Below, in pieces: positions 17,206 to 26,115 of a stretch of DNA of 64,000 nt (its first letter is position 1; each line of letters begins with the position of its first letter). A program made the position numbers and the translations under genes. The notes under the pieces were generated by a model, which worked only from the letters and a program-made list of their open reading frames with translations, did not search any database and was not told the DNA's origin. Source of the DNA: Thermohalobaculum sp963700775 (GTDB taxonomy: Bacteria; Pseudomonadota; Alphaproteobacteria; Rhodobacterales; Rhodobacteraceae). The stretch covers positions 62,001-126,000 of the forward strand of contig CAVOYU010000010.1 in the NCBI GenBank assembly GCA_963700775.1. The letters run 5' to 3'.

Positions 17206-19599
17206 ATGAGCGGGATGGAACTCGACGAAAGCGCGGACTTCGAAGCCTGGGAGCGGCGGCCGCTTTCCGAGCGCGCCCGCCCGCCCGCCCCCTATCTCGA
17301 CAAGCTGAACCCGGACCAGCGCGCCGCGGTCGAGGCGCTGGACGGGCCGGTGCTGGTTCTGGCGGGCGCGGGCACCGGCAAGACCCGGGTGCTGACCACC
17401 CGGCTCGCCCATCTGATCCACTCCGGCCGCGCCTATCCCTCGCAGGTTCTGGCCGTGACCTTCACCAACAAGGCCGCCCGCGAGATGAAGGAGCGCATCG
17501 GCGAGCTGGTCGGCGGCATGGTCGAGGGCATGCCCTGGCTCGGCACCTTCCACGCCATCTGCGTGAAGATCCTGCGCCGCCATGCCGAGCTGGCCGGGCT
17601 GAAACCCAGCTTCACCATCCTCGACACCGATGACCAGATCCGGCTGATCAAGCAGATCCTGAGCGCCGAGGACATCGACGACAAGCGCTGGCCGGCGCGG
17701 CTTTTCGCTTCGATGATCGACCGCTGGAAGAACCGCGCCCAGGCGCCCGGCCGGGTGCCGCCAGACGAGTGCGGCTTCGGCAACGGCCGGGGAGCCGAGC
17801 TCTACGCCCAGTACCAGGAGCGGCTGAAGGTCCTGAACGCGGTCGATTTCGGCGACCTGATCCTGCACACGGTGCAGATCTTCCAGCGACACCCGGACGT
17901 GCTGGCCGACTACCAGAAGCGGCTCCGCTACATCCTGGTCGACGAGTACCAGGATACCAACGTCGCCCAGTATCTGTGGCTCAGGCTGCTGGCGGCGGGC
18001 CACCGCAACATCTGCTGCGTCGGCGACGACGACCAGTCGATCTACGGCTGGCGCGGAGCGGAGGTGGGCAACATCCTGCGCTTCGAGAAGGATTTCGAGG
18101 GGGCTCGGGTGATCCGGCTCGAGCAGAACTACCGCTCGACGCCGCATATCCTCGGCGCCGCCTCGGGCGTGATCTCGGCCAACCGCGACCGGCTCGGCAA
18201 GACCCTCTGGACCGACCGGGACGGCGGCGAGAAGGTGCGGCTGATCGGCCACTGGGACGGCGACGAGGAGGCGCGTTGGATCGGCGAGGAAGTCGAGGCC
18301 TACAGTCAAGGGACGCGGGGCCACGAGCCGGTCGGCCTCGACGGCATCGCGATCCTGGTCCGCGCCTCGTTCCAGATGCGCGCGTTCGAGGACCGGTTCC
18401 TGACCATCGGGCTCCCCTACCGCGTCATCGGCGGCCCGCGCTTCTACGAGCGCATGGAGATCCGCGACGCCATGGCCTATTTCCGGGTCGCGGTCAGCCC
18501 CGACGACGGACTCGCCTTCGAACGGATCGTCAACACGCCGAAGCGCGGCCTCGGCGACAAGGCGCTGCAGGCGATCAACCGGATCGCCCGCGAGAACGGA
18601 GTGAGCCTGCTGGAAGGCGCCCGGCTCGCCGCCGAGGCGGGTGAGGGCATGACCAGGAAGGCCGCCCAGGCCGTGACCGGGCTGATCGCCGGTTTCGACC
18701 GCTGGAACCGCGAGCTAAACGCGGCCGGCGCCGACCATGTGGAGATCGCCGGGCGGATGCTGGACGAGGCGGGCTACACCGCCATGTGGCAGGCCGACAA
18801 GTCGCCGGAGGCGCCGGGGCGCCTCGAGAACCTGAAGGAACTGGTGCAGGCGCTGGAGGAGTTCGAGAATCTCCAGGGCTTCCTCGAGCATGTCAGCCTG
18901 ATCATGGACAACGAGTCCGACGACGGCGGCGAGAAGGTCTCGATCATGACCCTGCACGGCGCCAAGGGGCTGGAGTTCCCTGTGGTGTTCCTGCCGGGCT
19001 GGGAGGATGGCCTCTTTCCCTCGCAGCGCTCAATGGACGAGAACGGCATGAAGGGGCTCGAGGAGGAGCGGCGGCTGGCCTATGTGGGCCTGACCCGGGC
19101 GCGGGCGCATCTGACCGTCAGCTTCGCCGCCAACCGTCACATCTACGGCCGCTGGCAGTCTTCGATGCCCTCGCGCTTCATCGACGAGCTGCCGCCCGAC
19201 CATGTGGAGGTGCTGACCCCGCCCGGCCTCTATGGCGGCGGTCACGGCGGTGCCACGGCGGGACCCGCCGCGTCGCCGGGCTCGGTGCTCGAGGAACGCG
19301 CCGCGGCGGCCTCGAGCTACAACTCGCCCGGCTGGCGGCGCATGGCGGCGCGGCGCGGCGAGCACGGGCTCTCGCAGCCGCGCGAGGCCCGGAACCTCAC
19401 CGTCGACGCCCAGGCGGCCACCCGCTTTGCCATCGGCACGAGGGTCTTCCACCAGAAATTCGGCTATGGCCGCATCGCCGCGATCGAGGGCGACAAGCTG
19501 ACGGTCGCCTTCGAGAAGGCCGGCGAGAAGCGGGTGGTGGCCTCCTACGTGACCGAAGCGGGAGCGAATGGCGGAGCGGCCAGCGACGTGCCGTTCTGA
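17206..19599 (+). CDS. uvrD: UvrD/PcrA-type superfamily 1 DNA helicase
   Basis: This 3'-5' ATP-dependent helicase acts in excision and mismatch repair and in clearing recombination intermediates. All SF1 motifs are present: Walker A (LAGAGTGKT), AVTFTNKAAREMKERI, LVDEYQDTNVAQY, VGDDDQSIYGWRGA, EQNYRST, MTLHGAKGLEFPVVFLPGW and YVGLTRARAHLTVSF. The C-terminus holds a Tudor-like module (FAIGTRVFHQKFGYGRI). About 797 aa from 17206. Candidate ATGs are at 17050, 17188, 17206 and 17215; none has a clear ribosome site. I prefer 17206 because the SOS promoter would start transcription there, possibly giving a leaderless message. uvrD versus pcrA naming is a convention. Confidence 0.92.
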   Translation: MSGMELDESADFEAWERRPLSERARPPAPYLDKLNPDQRAAVEALDGPVLVLAGAGTGKTRVLTTRLAHLIHSGRAYPSQVLAVTFTNKAAREMKERIGELVGGMVEGMPWLGTFHAICVKILRRHAELAGLKPSFTILDTDDQIRLIKQILSAEDIDDKRWPARLFASMIDRWKNRAQAPGRVPPDECGFGNGRGAELYAQYQERLKVLNAVDFGDLILHTVQIFQRHPDVLADYQKRLRYILVDEYQDTNVAQYLWLRLLAAGHRNICCVGDDDQSIYGWRGAEVGNILRFEKDFEGARVIRLEQNYRSTPHILGAASGVISANRDRLGKTLWTDRDGGEKVRLIGHWDGDEEARWIGEEVEAYSQGTRGHEPVGLDGIAILVRASFQMRAFEDRFLTIGLPYRVIGGPRFYERMEIRDAMAYFRVAVSPDDGLAFERIVNTPKRGLGDKALQAINRIARENGVSLLEGARLAAEAGEGMTRKAAQAVTGLIAGFDRWNRELNAAGADHVEIAGRMLDEAGYTAMWQADKSPEAPGRLENLKELVQALEEFENLQGFLEHVSLIMDNESDDGGEKVSIMTLHGAKGLEFPVVFLPGWEDGLFPSQRSMDENGMKGLEEERRLAYVGLTRARAHLTVSFAANRHIYGRWQSSMPSRFIDELPPDHVEVLTPPGLYGGGHGGATAGPAASPGSVLEERAAAASSYNSPGWRRMAARRGEHGLSQPREARNLTVDAQAATRFAIGTRVFHQKFGYGRIAAIEGDKLTVAFEKAGEKRVVASYVTEAGANGGAASDVPF

Positions 19600-19626
19600 G
19601 TGTGACGCGCGGCACGCACTCAGAAC
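19593..19626. terminator. Bidirectional hairpin between convergent uvrD and PAP2 genes
   Basis: gttctgagtg (19593-19602) and cactcagaac (19617-19626) form a perfect 10-bp inverted repeat with a 14-nt loop. The uvrD stop (19597-19599) sits in the left arm, and the frame-corrected PAP2 stop (19620-19622) sits in the right arm. There is no long T-run, so termination is inferred from position and symmetry. Confidence 0.5.
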
Positions 19627-20445
19627 GTCAGTCGCGCATTCAGAAGTCCAGCCGTCCCACGCCGGTTCGACGCCAAGGGCGACGCCCTTGTCCCACTCGG
19701 GATCGAAGAAGGCCCGGGTCGCGAATACGGCCAGGAAGTTGCCGATCGCGGCACCGCCCAGGATGTCGGCCGGATAGTGCTCGCCGGCCTCGACGCGGGC
19801 CCAGCCAGTGGTCAGTGCAAGCCCAGCGAGCGCGGTATCGGTGGCGAGGCGGGCCGTCCGCGAGCGATTGTAGACGGAAAGCGTCTCGATGGACATCCGC
19901 GCGGCGGCGGATGCCAGGCTGGCGTGGCCCGAAGGAAAGCTCCGGTCGTCCTGGCCCAGCGGACGACCACGCCCCGCCGCCTGCTTCAGCCCCTCGGTGA
20001 CGCCCCAGGTCGCGGCCAGCGCCCCCGCTCCCACGGTGAATCCCCGCGCTTTGACGTCAACGCCGCCGGCGCCCGGCGGCGCCATCAGGCCTGCAGCGAC
20101 ATAGGTCCCGACCGCCGCGGCACGCAGCCATTCGCTGGCATCAGCGGCATTGCCGCGCGACCCAAAGAGCGGCGTCTCACGGTTCGCCCAGTCGGCGACA
20201 TTGTCATCAGCCCCGCCGATCTGCAGGGCCAGCGCTGCCGCCGCAGGCGCCCAGGTAAAGGGGTCGCCCGCGGCTTCGACGACGGCCGCTCCAATTCGGC
20301 CCCAGCCCGGCGAAAGGGTCGCGTGCGCGCCCCAGACAGGATCGCCGGGATCTCCGGCGCACCCGGCAACGAGGAACGCCGCCGCTGCGGCCAGCCGGCT
20401 GAGCGCCGGGCGCATGGTGGGAATGAACGGTACGGACCCCTGCAT
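19620..20445 (-). CDS. PAP2-family phosphatase lipoprotein, apparent frameshift near the 3' end
   Basis: This is a phosphatidic-acid-phosphatase type 2 protein with a lipoprotein signal (lipobox LVAGC). The catalytic motifs are intact: KQAAGRGRP, SFPSGHASLAS and ARVEAGEHYPADILGG (in the last, Ala replaces the usual Ser before Arg). Family members dephosphorylate lipid phosphates or pyrophosphates on the periplasmic side. AAGGAAG precedes the ATG at 20445. As written, the frame runs on to 19030, overlapping uvrD by 570 nt antisense, which is implausible. Removing one T near 19658 gives VEPAWDG then GLLNARLTF and a stop at 19620, 20 nt from the uvrD stop. I therefore report the frame-corrected end. 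Confidence 0.75.
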
Positions 20446-20618
20446 GACAACTTCCTTTGCGTTCCGGAGCGTGACCGGAGGGCGCGGCTGTCAGACTAGC
20501 AAGTTCGGTGGCACGGAGATGCGGCAGGTCGCCGCGCCCGGCGCGCTGATCGCCCGTGCGGCAACCGGGCCCCGCATCCGCTTGACATCCCCCCGGCGCC
20601 CGCCAACTCTCCGGCCCC

Positions 20619-22067
20619 ATGTATGATTTCCGGCCAGTCGGCTACGTGATCGGGAGGCTCTGCATGGTGCTCGGCGCGTCCATGCTGCTGCCGGTTCTGC
20701 TCGACTATGCCGACAATGACGGCAATGCTGGGGGCTTCGCCCTCGCCGCCTTCCTTTCCCTGGCCGCCGGCCTCGCGCTGATGATGGCCACGCGGCAGCG
20801 CGACGCCAGCGGGCTGAGCCGGCCCCAGGCGTTCCTGCTGACCGTGCTCGTCTGGGTGGTGCTGCCGGTCTTCGGCGCCCTGCCCTTCGTCTTCGGCGCC
20901 CCCGGCGCCGGCTTCACCGACGCCTATTTCGAGGCAATGTCCGGGCTGACCACCACCGGGGCCACGGTCTTCACCGGCCTGACCGACGCGCCGCGCGGCA
21001 TGCTGCTCTGGCGCGGACTGCTGCAATGGTACGGCGGGGTCGGCATCGTCATCTTCGCCATCGTCTTCCTGCCGGTCATGCGGATCGGCGGCATGCAGTT
21101 CTTTCGCTCGGAATCCTTTGACATCTCCGGCGACATCACCCCGCGCGCGACCGAGATGGCGGGCTCGCTGACCCAGGTCTACCTGGCGATCAGCCTCGGC
21201 TGCGCGCTCGCCTACAGCGCGGCCGGGATGAACGGCTTCGATGCGGTGGTCCACGCGATGACCACCGTCTCGACCGGCGGCTTCGGCAACTACGACGACG
21301 GGTTTGAGACCTTCACTCCGTCCGCGCATTATGTGGGCGTCGTCTTCATGTGGCTGGGCGCGCTTCCCTTCCTGCGCTTCATCCAGCTTGCGCGCGGCCA
21401 TCCGGGCGGACTGTTCGCGGACACCCAGGTGCAGGCCTTTTTCGCAATCATCTTCACGGTGACTGCGGCGATCGTCGTCTGGCTGGTGATCCACGATCAC
21501 CACCTGTTCCCGCAGGCAGTGCGCGAGGCACTGTTCAATGTCACCTCAGTCATGACCGGCACCGGCTACGCCTCGGATCCCTACCACCGCTGGGGCGCGC
21601 TGCCGGTGGCGCTGTTCTTCGTGATCCCGCTGATCGGCGGTTGCACCGGCTCGACCGCCTGCTCGGCCAAGGTTTTCCGCTACCAGATCCTGTTCGCCGC
21701 GCTGGTGGTGCAGATCCGGCGCATCCACGCGCCGCATGGCGTGTTCCCGCTGCGCTACCAGGGCCGCCAGGTCGAGCCCGAGGTGGTGTCCTCGGTCATG
21801 GGCTACTTCTTCGTCTTCGTCTGCTGCCTGTCGGTCTGGGCGATCCTGCTGTCGCTCTTGGGGCTTGACACCATGACCGCGATCTCGGCCTCGGTAGCTT
21901 CGATCGCCAATGTCGGGCCGGGGCTCGGCGAGATCGTTGGCCCGTCCGGCAGCTACGCCACCCTGCCTGACACGGCGAAATGGCTGCTGTCGCTCGGAAT
22001 GCTCTTGGGGCGGCTAGAGTTCCTCAGCGTGCTGGTGCTGTTCATGCCGGTGTTCTGGCAGCGCTGA
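20619..22067 (+). CDS. trkH: Trk-type potassium uptake protein TrkH
   Basis: This 482-residue polytopic inner-membrane protein has the four selectivity-filter-like loops of the Trk/Ktr family (AMSGLTTTGATVF, AMTTVSTGGFGNY, TSVMTGTGYASDP, ASIANVGPGLGEI). TrkH takes up potassium with the cytoplasmic regulator TrkA, which is not in the window. There is no ribosome site before the ATG at 20619; a TTGACA at 20582-20587 has only a weak -10 match. It is divergent from the PAP2 gene and convergent (10 nt apart) with the cytochrome c gene. Confidence 0.94.
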   Translation: MYDFRPVGYVIGRLCMVLGASMLLPVLLDYADNDGNAGGFALAAFLSLAAGLALMMATRQRDASGLSRPQAFLLTVLVWVVLPVFGALPFVFGAPGAGFTDAYFEAMSGLTTTGATVFTGLTDAPRGMLLWRGLLQWYGGVGIVIFAIVFLPVMRIGGMQFFRSESFDISGDITPRATEMAGSLTQVYLAISLGCALAYSAAGMNGFDAVVHAMTTVSTGGFGNYDDGFETFTPSAHYVGVVFMWLGALPFLRFIQLARGHPGGLFADTQVQAFFAIIFTVTAAIVVWLVIHDHHLFPQAVREALFNVTSVMTGTGYASDPYHRWGALPVALFFVIPLIGGCTGSTACSAKVFRYQILFAALVVQIRRIHAPHGVFPLRYQGRQVEPEVVSSVMGYFFVFVCCLSVWAILLSLLGLDTMTAISASVASIANVGPGLGEIVGPSGSYATLPDTAKWLLSLGMLLGRLEFLSVLVLFMPVFWQR

Positions 22068-22077
22068 GTGGCGCCGG

Positions 22078-22815
22078 TCAGGGCGCCAAGGATCCGATAT
22101 GTGCCGCCAGGTCGGCGAAATCCGCCTCGGTCAGGTTCAGGAACTCCGGCATCTTCTGGTGTGGGACCGAGAGCCACTCGCGGATGTGCTCCTCGGTGAG
22201 GTCGGGTCGCGCCGCGATGTCGGCGAAGGCCGGGCCGGTGGCGCCGCCCTTCTGGCCGGGAGCGACGACATGGCATGAGGCGCACCAACGGCCGGCCAGC
22301 AGGCGCCCCCGGACGGCGTCCCCGCCCGCCTCGCCGGCGGGCGCCTCGTCGGACTGGCCATCCGGCCATTCGCCGCCCTCAGGCGGAAACGGCTCGTCGA
22401 TCGTCCAGCCTCGGATCAGCTCGGGCACGTCGCTCTCCGAGAAGCCGGACTGAAGCTCTGGGCTGGCGACGAAGGCAGCGAGGTCGGCGATATCCTCGCC
22501 GCTGAGCTCGATCTCGTAGCCGAACTCCATCGACTGCAGGATCGTCATCGCCCCGGCCCCGCGCCACATCCGCGCCGCGAAGCCCAAGGGGTCGATGGCG
22601 TCCTCGTCGGTGCCCGCATCGAGCGCCGGTCCGGCCTTGCCGCCGACGCCGTTGATCGAGTGGCAGACCACGCAGCCCTTGGAGGTGAAGAGGAGCCGGC
22701 CCTGCTCGGCATCAGGCACCGGCAGCACGATCCGTGTCGGCGGGGCGTCCTGGGCAGCCGCCACGCTGGCGGAAAGGGTCATCGCGGCGGCGAGCAGATC
22801 AAGGCGTATGGTCAT
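22078..22815 (-). CDS. Periplasmic dihaem cytochrome c
   Basis: A 245-residue protein with a signal peptide (cleavage after about residue 21, ASVAAAQ) and two class I cytochrome c domains. Haem-binding motifs are CVVCH at 48-52 and CASCH at 178-182, with HQKMPEF giving a likely axial Met near residue 222. The linker (about 145-165) is Gly/Glu/Ala-rich. It is an electron carrier in the periplasm; the donor and acceptor are unknown. No oxidase or dehydrogenase gene is adjacent, and the oxidoreductase upstream on the same strand is cytoplasmic in appearance. Confidence 0.88.
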   Translation of the reverse strand: MTIRLDLLAAAMTLSASVAAAQDAPPTRIVLPVPDAEQGRLLFTSKGCVVCHSINGVGGKAGPALDAGTDEDAIDPLGFAARMWRGAGAMTILQSMEFGYEIELSGEDIADLAAFVASPELQSGFSESDVPELIRGWTIDEPFPPEGGEWPDGQSDEAPAGEAGGDAVRGRLLAGRWCASCHVVAPGQKGGATGPAFADIAARPDLTEEHIREWLSVPHQKMPEFLNLTEADFADLAAHIGSLAP

Positions 22816-22920
22816 CCGGGGGGTCCTCCTTCTCGGCTCAGCCTAGCACCGGGGCAGCGGGGCGGGGGATGTGGCGCAATGACTCGGGGCGGGTGGGAAC
22901 GGCGCCACGCGGGGCGGGCA

Positions 22921-22938
22921 GTGCGCATGAATGCGCAC
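22921..22938. repeat. REP-like palindrome, copy 3
   Basis: gtgcgcat and atgcgcac form 8-base arms around a ga centre. Read on the minus strand it begins gtagggtgcgcattcatg, giving the same gtaggg lead and tc centre as the copy at 15824. It lies in the gap between the oxidoreductase stop and the cytochrome c start. Confidence 0.5.
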
Positions 22939-22949
22939 CCTACGGCGCC

Positions 22950-24989
22950 TTACATGCGGCAGCAGAGCCGGTAGGCGTCGAGCACCGCCGCAGGGATCGT
23001 CCGGCTGCTGACCGCGTCGCCGATGCGGTAGAGTTCGAAACCTGCACCGGCGCGGGGCTGCGGCCGGCCGGCGAGAAGCGCGTCGACGTCGGTCACGCCG
23101 TCATTGGCGGACGGCCCCTTCAGTCCGTGGAACAGCCCGTCGGCCGGCTCGGTGCCGTGCTCGATGACGATCTGGTCGGCGGTGCGGCTGTGCTCGGCGC
23201 CGGTCAGCTCGTTGGCGAAGGTCGCGGTCAGTCGGTTGCCGTCGCGGGCGACCTGGAGGATGCGCTCCTCGAGGACGACCGCCACCCCGCGCTGGGCGAA
23301 ATGCTTGCGGAAGATCACCCGGTCGGCATAGGGCGCTTCGGACGCCACCCGGTCGTCGCGGGTGACCAGGGTCACCTGCGCGCCGGCCACCGCGAGATGG
23401 TCGGCATAGGCCGCGGCCGCCTGCCGCCCGGTGCCGTCCCAGACCAGCACCTCGCGACCTGGCTGGGCGCCGCCTGTCAGCAGGTCCCAGCCGCCGGTAC
23501 AGTGCTCGACGCCCGGCAGCCAGCCGGTGTCGGGCGTGCCACCGGTGGCGACGATCACCACCTCGGGGTCGCAGGCCAGCACGTCCGCCGCCTCGGCGAA
23601 GGTCGAGGTGCGGAGCTCGGCGCCGAGCCGCGCCAGCTCGGCGGCGCGCCAGTCGACGACGCCGATCAGGTCGCGCCGCCAGGTGGCGGCGGCAGCGACC
23701 AGCACCTGGCCGCCGAGCCGGGGCGCCGCCTCGAAGAGCGTCACGCGGTGGCCCCGCTCGGCCGCCACCCGGGCGGCCTCGAGCCCCGCCGGACCGCCGC
23801 CGACCACAACCACCCGGCGGCCGGGTGCGGCGCTCGGCTCGATCACCTGCGGCAGGTCGATCTCGCGGCCGGTGACGGGATTGTGCACGCAGGCCGGCCG
23901 CTTGTGCATGCAGTGCGAGGCGCCGAGGCAGGGGCGGATGCGCTCCTCCTGCCCGGCGACGATCTTGTTGACGATCTGCGGGTCGGCGATATGCGCCCGT
24001 GTCATCGCCGCCATGTCGAGCAACCCCGCCCGGACGGCGTGGCGCGCGGTCGACACGTCGGTGATGCGGGCGGCGTGGAAGACCGGCAGCCCGACCTGGC
24101 GCCGGAAGTTGCCGACCGGGTTCAGCCATGGCGCGAGCGGCATCGACATGCCGGGCATGCACTGCTCGGTCAGCCCGATCTCTGTGTCGATCCGCCCGAA
24201 ATTGGCGTTGAAGAAGTCGACTGCCCCCTCACGCTCGAGGATCTTCGCGAAGGCCAGCGCGTCCGCCGCGCTCAACCCCTCCGGGTTGTCGTCGTCGATC
24301 GAGAGCCGGATGCCGAGGACGAAGCGGTCCGAGACCCGGCGGCGCATCTCCTCGTAGACCATCAGCGCGAAGCGGGCGCGGTTCTCCAGCGAGCCGCCGA
24401 ACGCGTCGATCCGGTTATTGGTGTCGGGGCCGAGGAACTGGCCGATCAGGTGGCCCGCCGCCATAGTCTCGATGCCGTCGAGCCCGCCCGCCTCGCAGCG
24501 CACCGCCGCATCGCCGAAGGCGCGCACGACGCGGGCGATGTCGTGGCGGTCCATCTCGCGGGCGAAGCAGCGGTGCAGAGTCTCGCGGCTCCGCGAGGGC
24601 GCGATGGTCGGCAGCCAGTGGCCGAGCGAATCGTCGCCGCGTCGGCCGAGATGAGTGATCTGGCACATCAGCGCGCAGCCATGCCGGTGGATGCGGGCCG
24701 AGAACTCGGTCAGGTAGGGAACGATGGCGTCGGTCGAGACGTCGAGTTGCTCGAAGACGTTGGGGCTGTCCGGGGCGACGTTGGACGACCCGCCGAACAT
24801 GGTCAGCGCCAGCCCGCCCTTCGCTTTCTCCTCGTGGTAGCGCTGGAACCGCTCGCCGGGCATCAGCCGGTCATGAGTGCCGCAGGCATGGGCCGTGCTC
24901 ATGATCCGGTTCTTCAGCGTCAGCCCGCGGATGGTGAGGGGCCGCAGCAGCGGATCCGACGCCGCCGGTTCCCGTTCCGCAATTGTCAT
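22950..24989 (-). CDS. NADH:flavin oxidoreductase, FMN barrel plus FAD/NAD domain (2,4-dienoyl-CoA reductase / TMA-dehydrogenase-like)
   Basis: This is a 679-residue two-domain enzyme. Residues ~10-380 form an old-yellow-enzyme TIM barrel (LTLKNRIMSTAHACGTHD, CQITHLGRRGDDSLG, RIDAFGGSLENRARFALMVY). Then come a Cys cluster and an FAD/NAD domain starting VVVVGGGPAGLEAARVAAER. The iron-sulfur segment reads CLGASHCMHKRPAC, with Ala where trimethylamine dehydrogenase and dienoyl-CoA reductase have their second Cys; I recall similar segments in proline-betaine or N-methylproline demethylase relatives. The substrate is therefore uncertain, and a methylated amine is plausible. The start at 24989 (MTIAEREP) fits the family; an upstream ATG at 25097 adds 36 unrelated residues. 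Confidence 0.88.
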   Translation of the reverse strand: MTIAEREPAASDPLLRPLTIRGLTLKNRIMSTAHACGTHDRLMPGERFQRYHEEKAKGGLALTMFGGSSNVAPDSPNVFEQLDVSTDAIVPYLTEFSARIHRHGCALMCQITHLGRRGDDSLGHWLPTIAPSRSRETLHRCFAREMDRHDIARVVRAFGDAAVRCEAGGLDGIETMAAGHLIGQFLGPDTNNRIDAFGGSLENRARFALMVYEEMRRRVSDRFVLGIRLSIDDDNPEGLSAADALAFAKILEREGAVDFFNANFGRIDTEIGLTEQCMPGMSMPLAPWLNPVGNFRRQVGLPVFHAARITDVSTARHAVRAGLLDMAAMTRAHIADPQIVNKIVAGQEERIRPCLGASHCMHKRPACVHNPVTGREIDLPQVIEPSAAPGRRVVVVGGGPAGLEAARVAAERGHRVTLFEAAPRLGGQVLVAAAATWRRDLIGVVDWRAAELARLGAELRTSTFAEAADVLACDPEVVIVATGGTPDTGWLPGVEHCTGGWDLLTGGAQPGREVLVWDGTGRQAAAAYADHLAVAGAQVTLVTRDDRVASEAPYADRVIFRKHFAQRGVAVVLEERILQVARDGNRLTATFANELTGAEHSRTADQIVIEHGTEPADGLFHGLKGPSANDGVTDVDALLAGRPQPRAGAGFELYRIGDAVSSRTIPAAVLDAYRLCCRM

Positions 24990-25324
24990 GGTGCCCGCTC
25001 CCGCCAGAAGGCCAGCCCGCCGCCGCGCCCATATTGGCCGGAAACGCGACGCTGTAAACCGCTTCGCCACCAGATTGGGGCTTGCCGGGACCCGCAATTC
25101 CGTTCATCCGGCGTTGCAAGGAACGGCTGCGGATGTGCCGTCAAGACAAAGGCCCCCGGCCTTCTCGGGCCGGGGGCCTAAAAACGACACCACCTACGCG
25201 CACACATGCACATCCGGAGAACACGCGACGCGCGAGTTCGTTTCAGAACAATACTCCGCAAAGTTGCGCAAGCGCGGTCATATGGTCCGGAATGTGGCAA
25301 AACAGGCACACTCCGGAGAAGTCG
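24990..25324. other. Gene-free gap containing an intrinsic terminator
   Basis: 335 nt between the oxidoreductase start and the Rap1a-like stop. Apart from the strong hairpin at 25150-25179, I see no open frame with a credible start. It must hold the oxidoreductase promoter, which I could not place. Confidence 0.5.
25150..25179 (-). terminator. Intrinsic terminator downstream of the Rap1a-like gene
   Basis: A perfect 12-bp GC stem (25150-25161 with 25168-25179) with a 6-nt loop. On the minus strand it is followed by tttgtcttg, so it most likely ends the minus-strand Rap1a-like transcript. The opposite side has an A-run, so it could work in both directions. Confidence 0.8.
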
Positions 25325-25681
25325 TCAGGGGCACGGGAAGGCCTCCTGAAGGGCGCGAGCGACGAGGACGGATGCCAGCAGCCGCAACCGCTCCGGGTTG
25401 CTTCTCAGGAACTTCACGGCCACGTCCTTGATCTGGGCTTGGGTGACATCCTGTGGCGACCTCCACCAACTCCCCGCAAACGGATCCTCGCAACTGAAGC
25501 TGTCGGCGACTCCGGTGACATAGGCCCGGCACTGCGCATCCTTCTGGAAGAAAACCGGGTCGGTCAGGTTGGCACCGCACTCGTCGAGCAGCATCGACCC
25601 GCTGTAGAAGCCCGCGGAAGCAGGCCCGGCCGCTCCCGCGCCGAGGCCGGCTGCCAGCACGATGGCCGCGATGTTCCGCAT
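25325..25681 (-). CDS. Rap1a/Tai-family secreted protein (immunity-protein-like)
   Basis: A 118-residue exported protein with a signal peptide (IAAIVLAAGLGAGAAG, cleavage near ASA). The mature part has the Rap1a/Tai pattern: a Cys in LLDECGAN, then CRAYVTGVADSF, a VTQAQIKDVAVKFLRSNPER segment and the closing ALQEAFPC. The founding members (Rap1a of Serratia, Tai proteins) are periplasmic immunity proteins against type VI amidase effectors, but many homologues stand alone with unknown roles. No effector or secretion gene is nearby. The start at 25681 is set by the signal peptide; the frame is open upstream to 25804. Confidence 0.72.
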   Translation of the reverse strand: MRNIAAIVLAAGLGAGAAGPASAGFYSGSMLLDECGANLTDPVFFQKDAQCRAYVTGVADSFSCEDPFAGSWWRSPQDVTQAQIKDVAVKFLRSNPERLRLLASVLVARALQEAFPCP

Positions 25682-26115
25682 TATCAGGCCCCCCGGACAT
25701 GTTTGCCGGCGGGCAGGATAGCGCGGCCTGCGGCGCGCGTTCCATATCGTTCTTAGATTGGCGCGGCCGCAGCACGGCCGAATGACGACGAGACATGGGG
25801 CCACCGGATCGCGCCGGATCGCCTACACCGAGACGATGGTAACGCCGATCAGGAGCAGGACGATTGCAAAGGGATAGAGAAGGTAGTGCATCTTCGTTTT
25901 CCAATTCCTGGCGCTCATGCTGCCGATGCAAACAGTTGCAGTGACGCACATCAGAAATACTAATGAAGCATTAGCATAAATAAATCTGTGAGTATTCTTA
26001 CAGAAGGAGCGACGATATCCTGATGCAGGCTGGCCGGAAGCGCGCCGTCCGCGAACCAATGATCCGCGGCGCCGGGCACAGTCCCCGGAACCGAAAGCGC
26101 GGATGCGGATTTTGC
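25682..26115. other. Lower-GC gap upstream of the Rap1a-like gene
   Basis: 434 nt between the Rap1a-like start and the first tRNA. The middle (about 25900-26010) is visibly AT-richer than the surroundings. The only candidate gene is a very short hydrophobic frame at 25823-25918. No promoter could be fixed. Confidence 0.4.
25823..25918 (-). CDS. Possible tiny membrane peptide, 31 aa
   Basis: A short frame encoding a hydrophilic start (MSARNWKTK) followed by one hydrophobic stretch (MHYLLYPFAIVLLLIGVTIV) that could span a membrane. An internal Met at 25891 would give only 22 residues. No clear ribosome site and no recognised family, so it may be chance. Confidence 0.2.
   Translation of the reverse strand: MSARNWKTKMHYLLYPFAIVLLLIGVTIVSV

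Noticed and set aside
20582..20610. TTGACA considered as the trkH promoter
   Set aside because: The -35 is perfect, but the -10 at 17 bp spacing (aactct) matches poorly; left as a remark on trkH.
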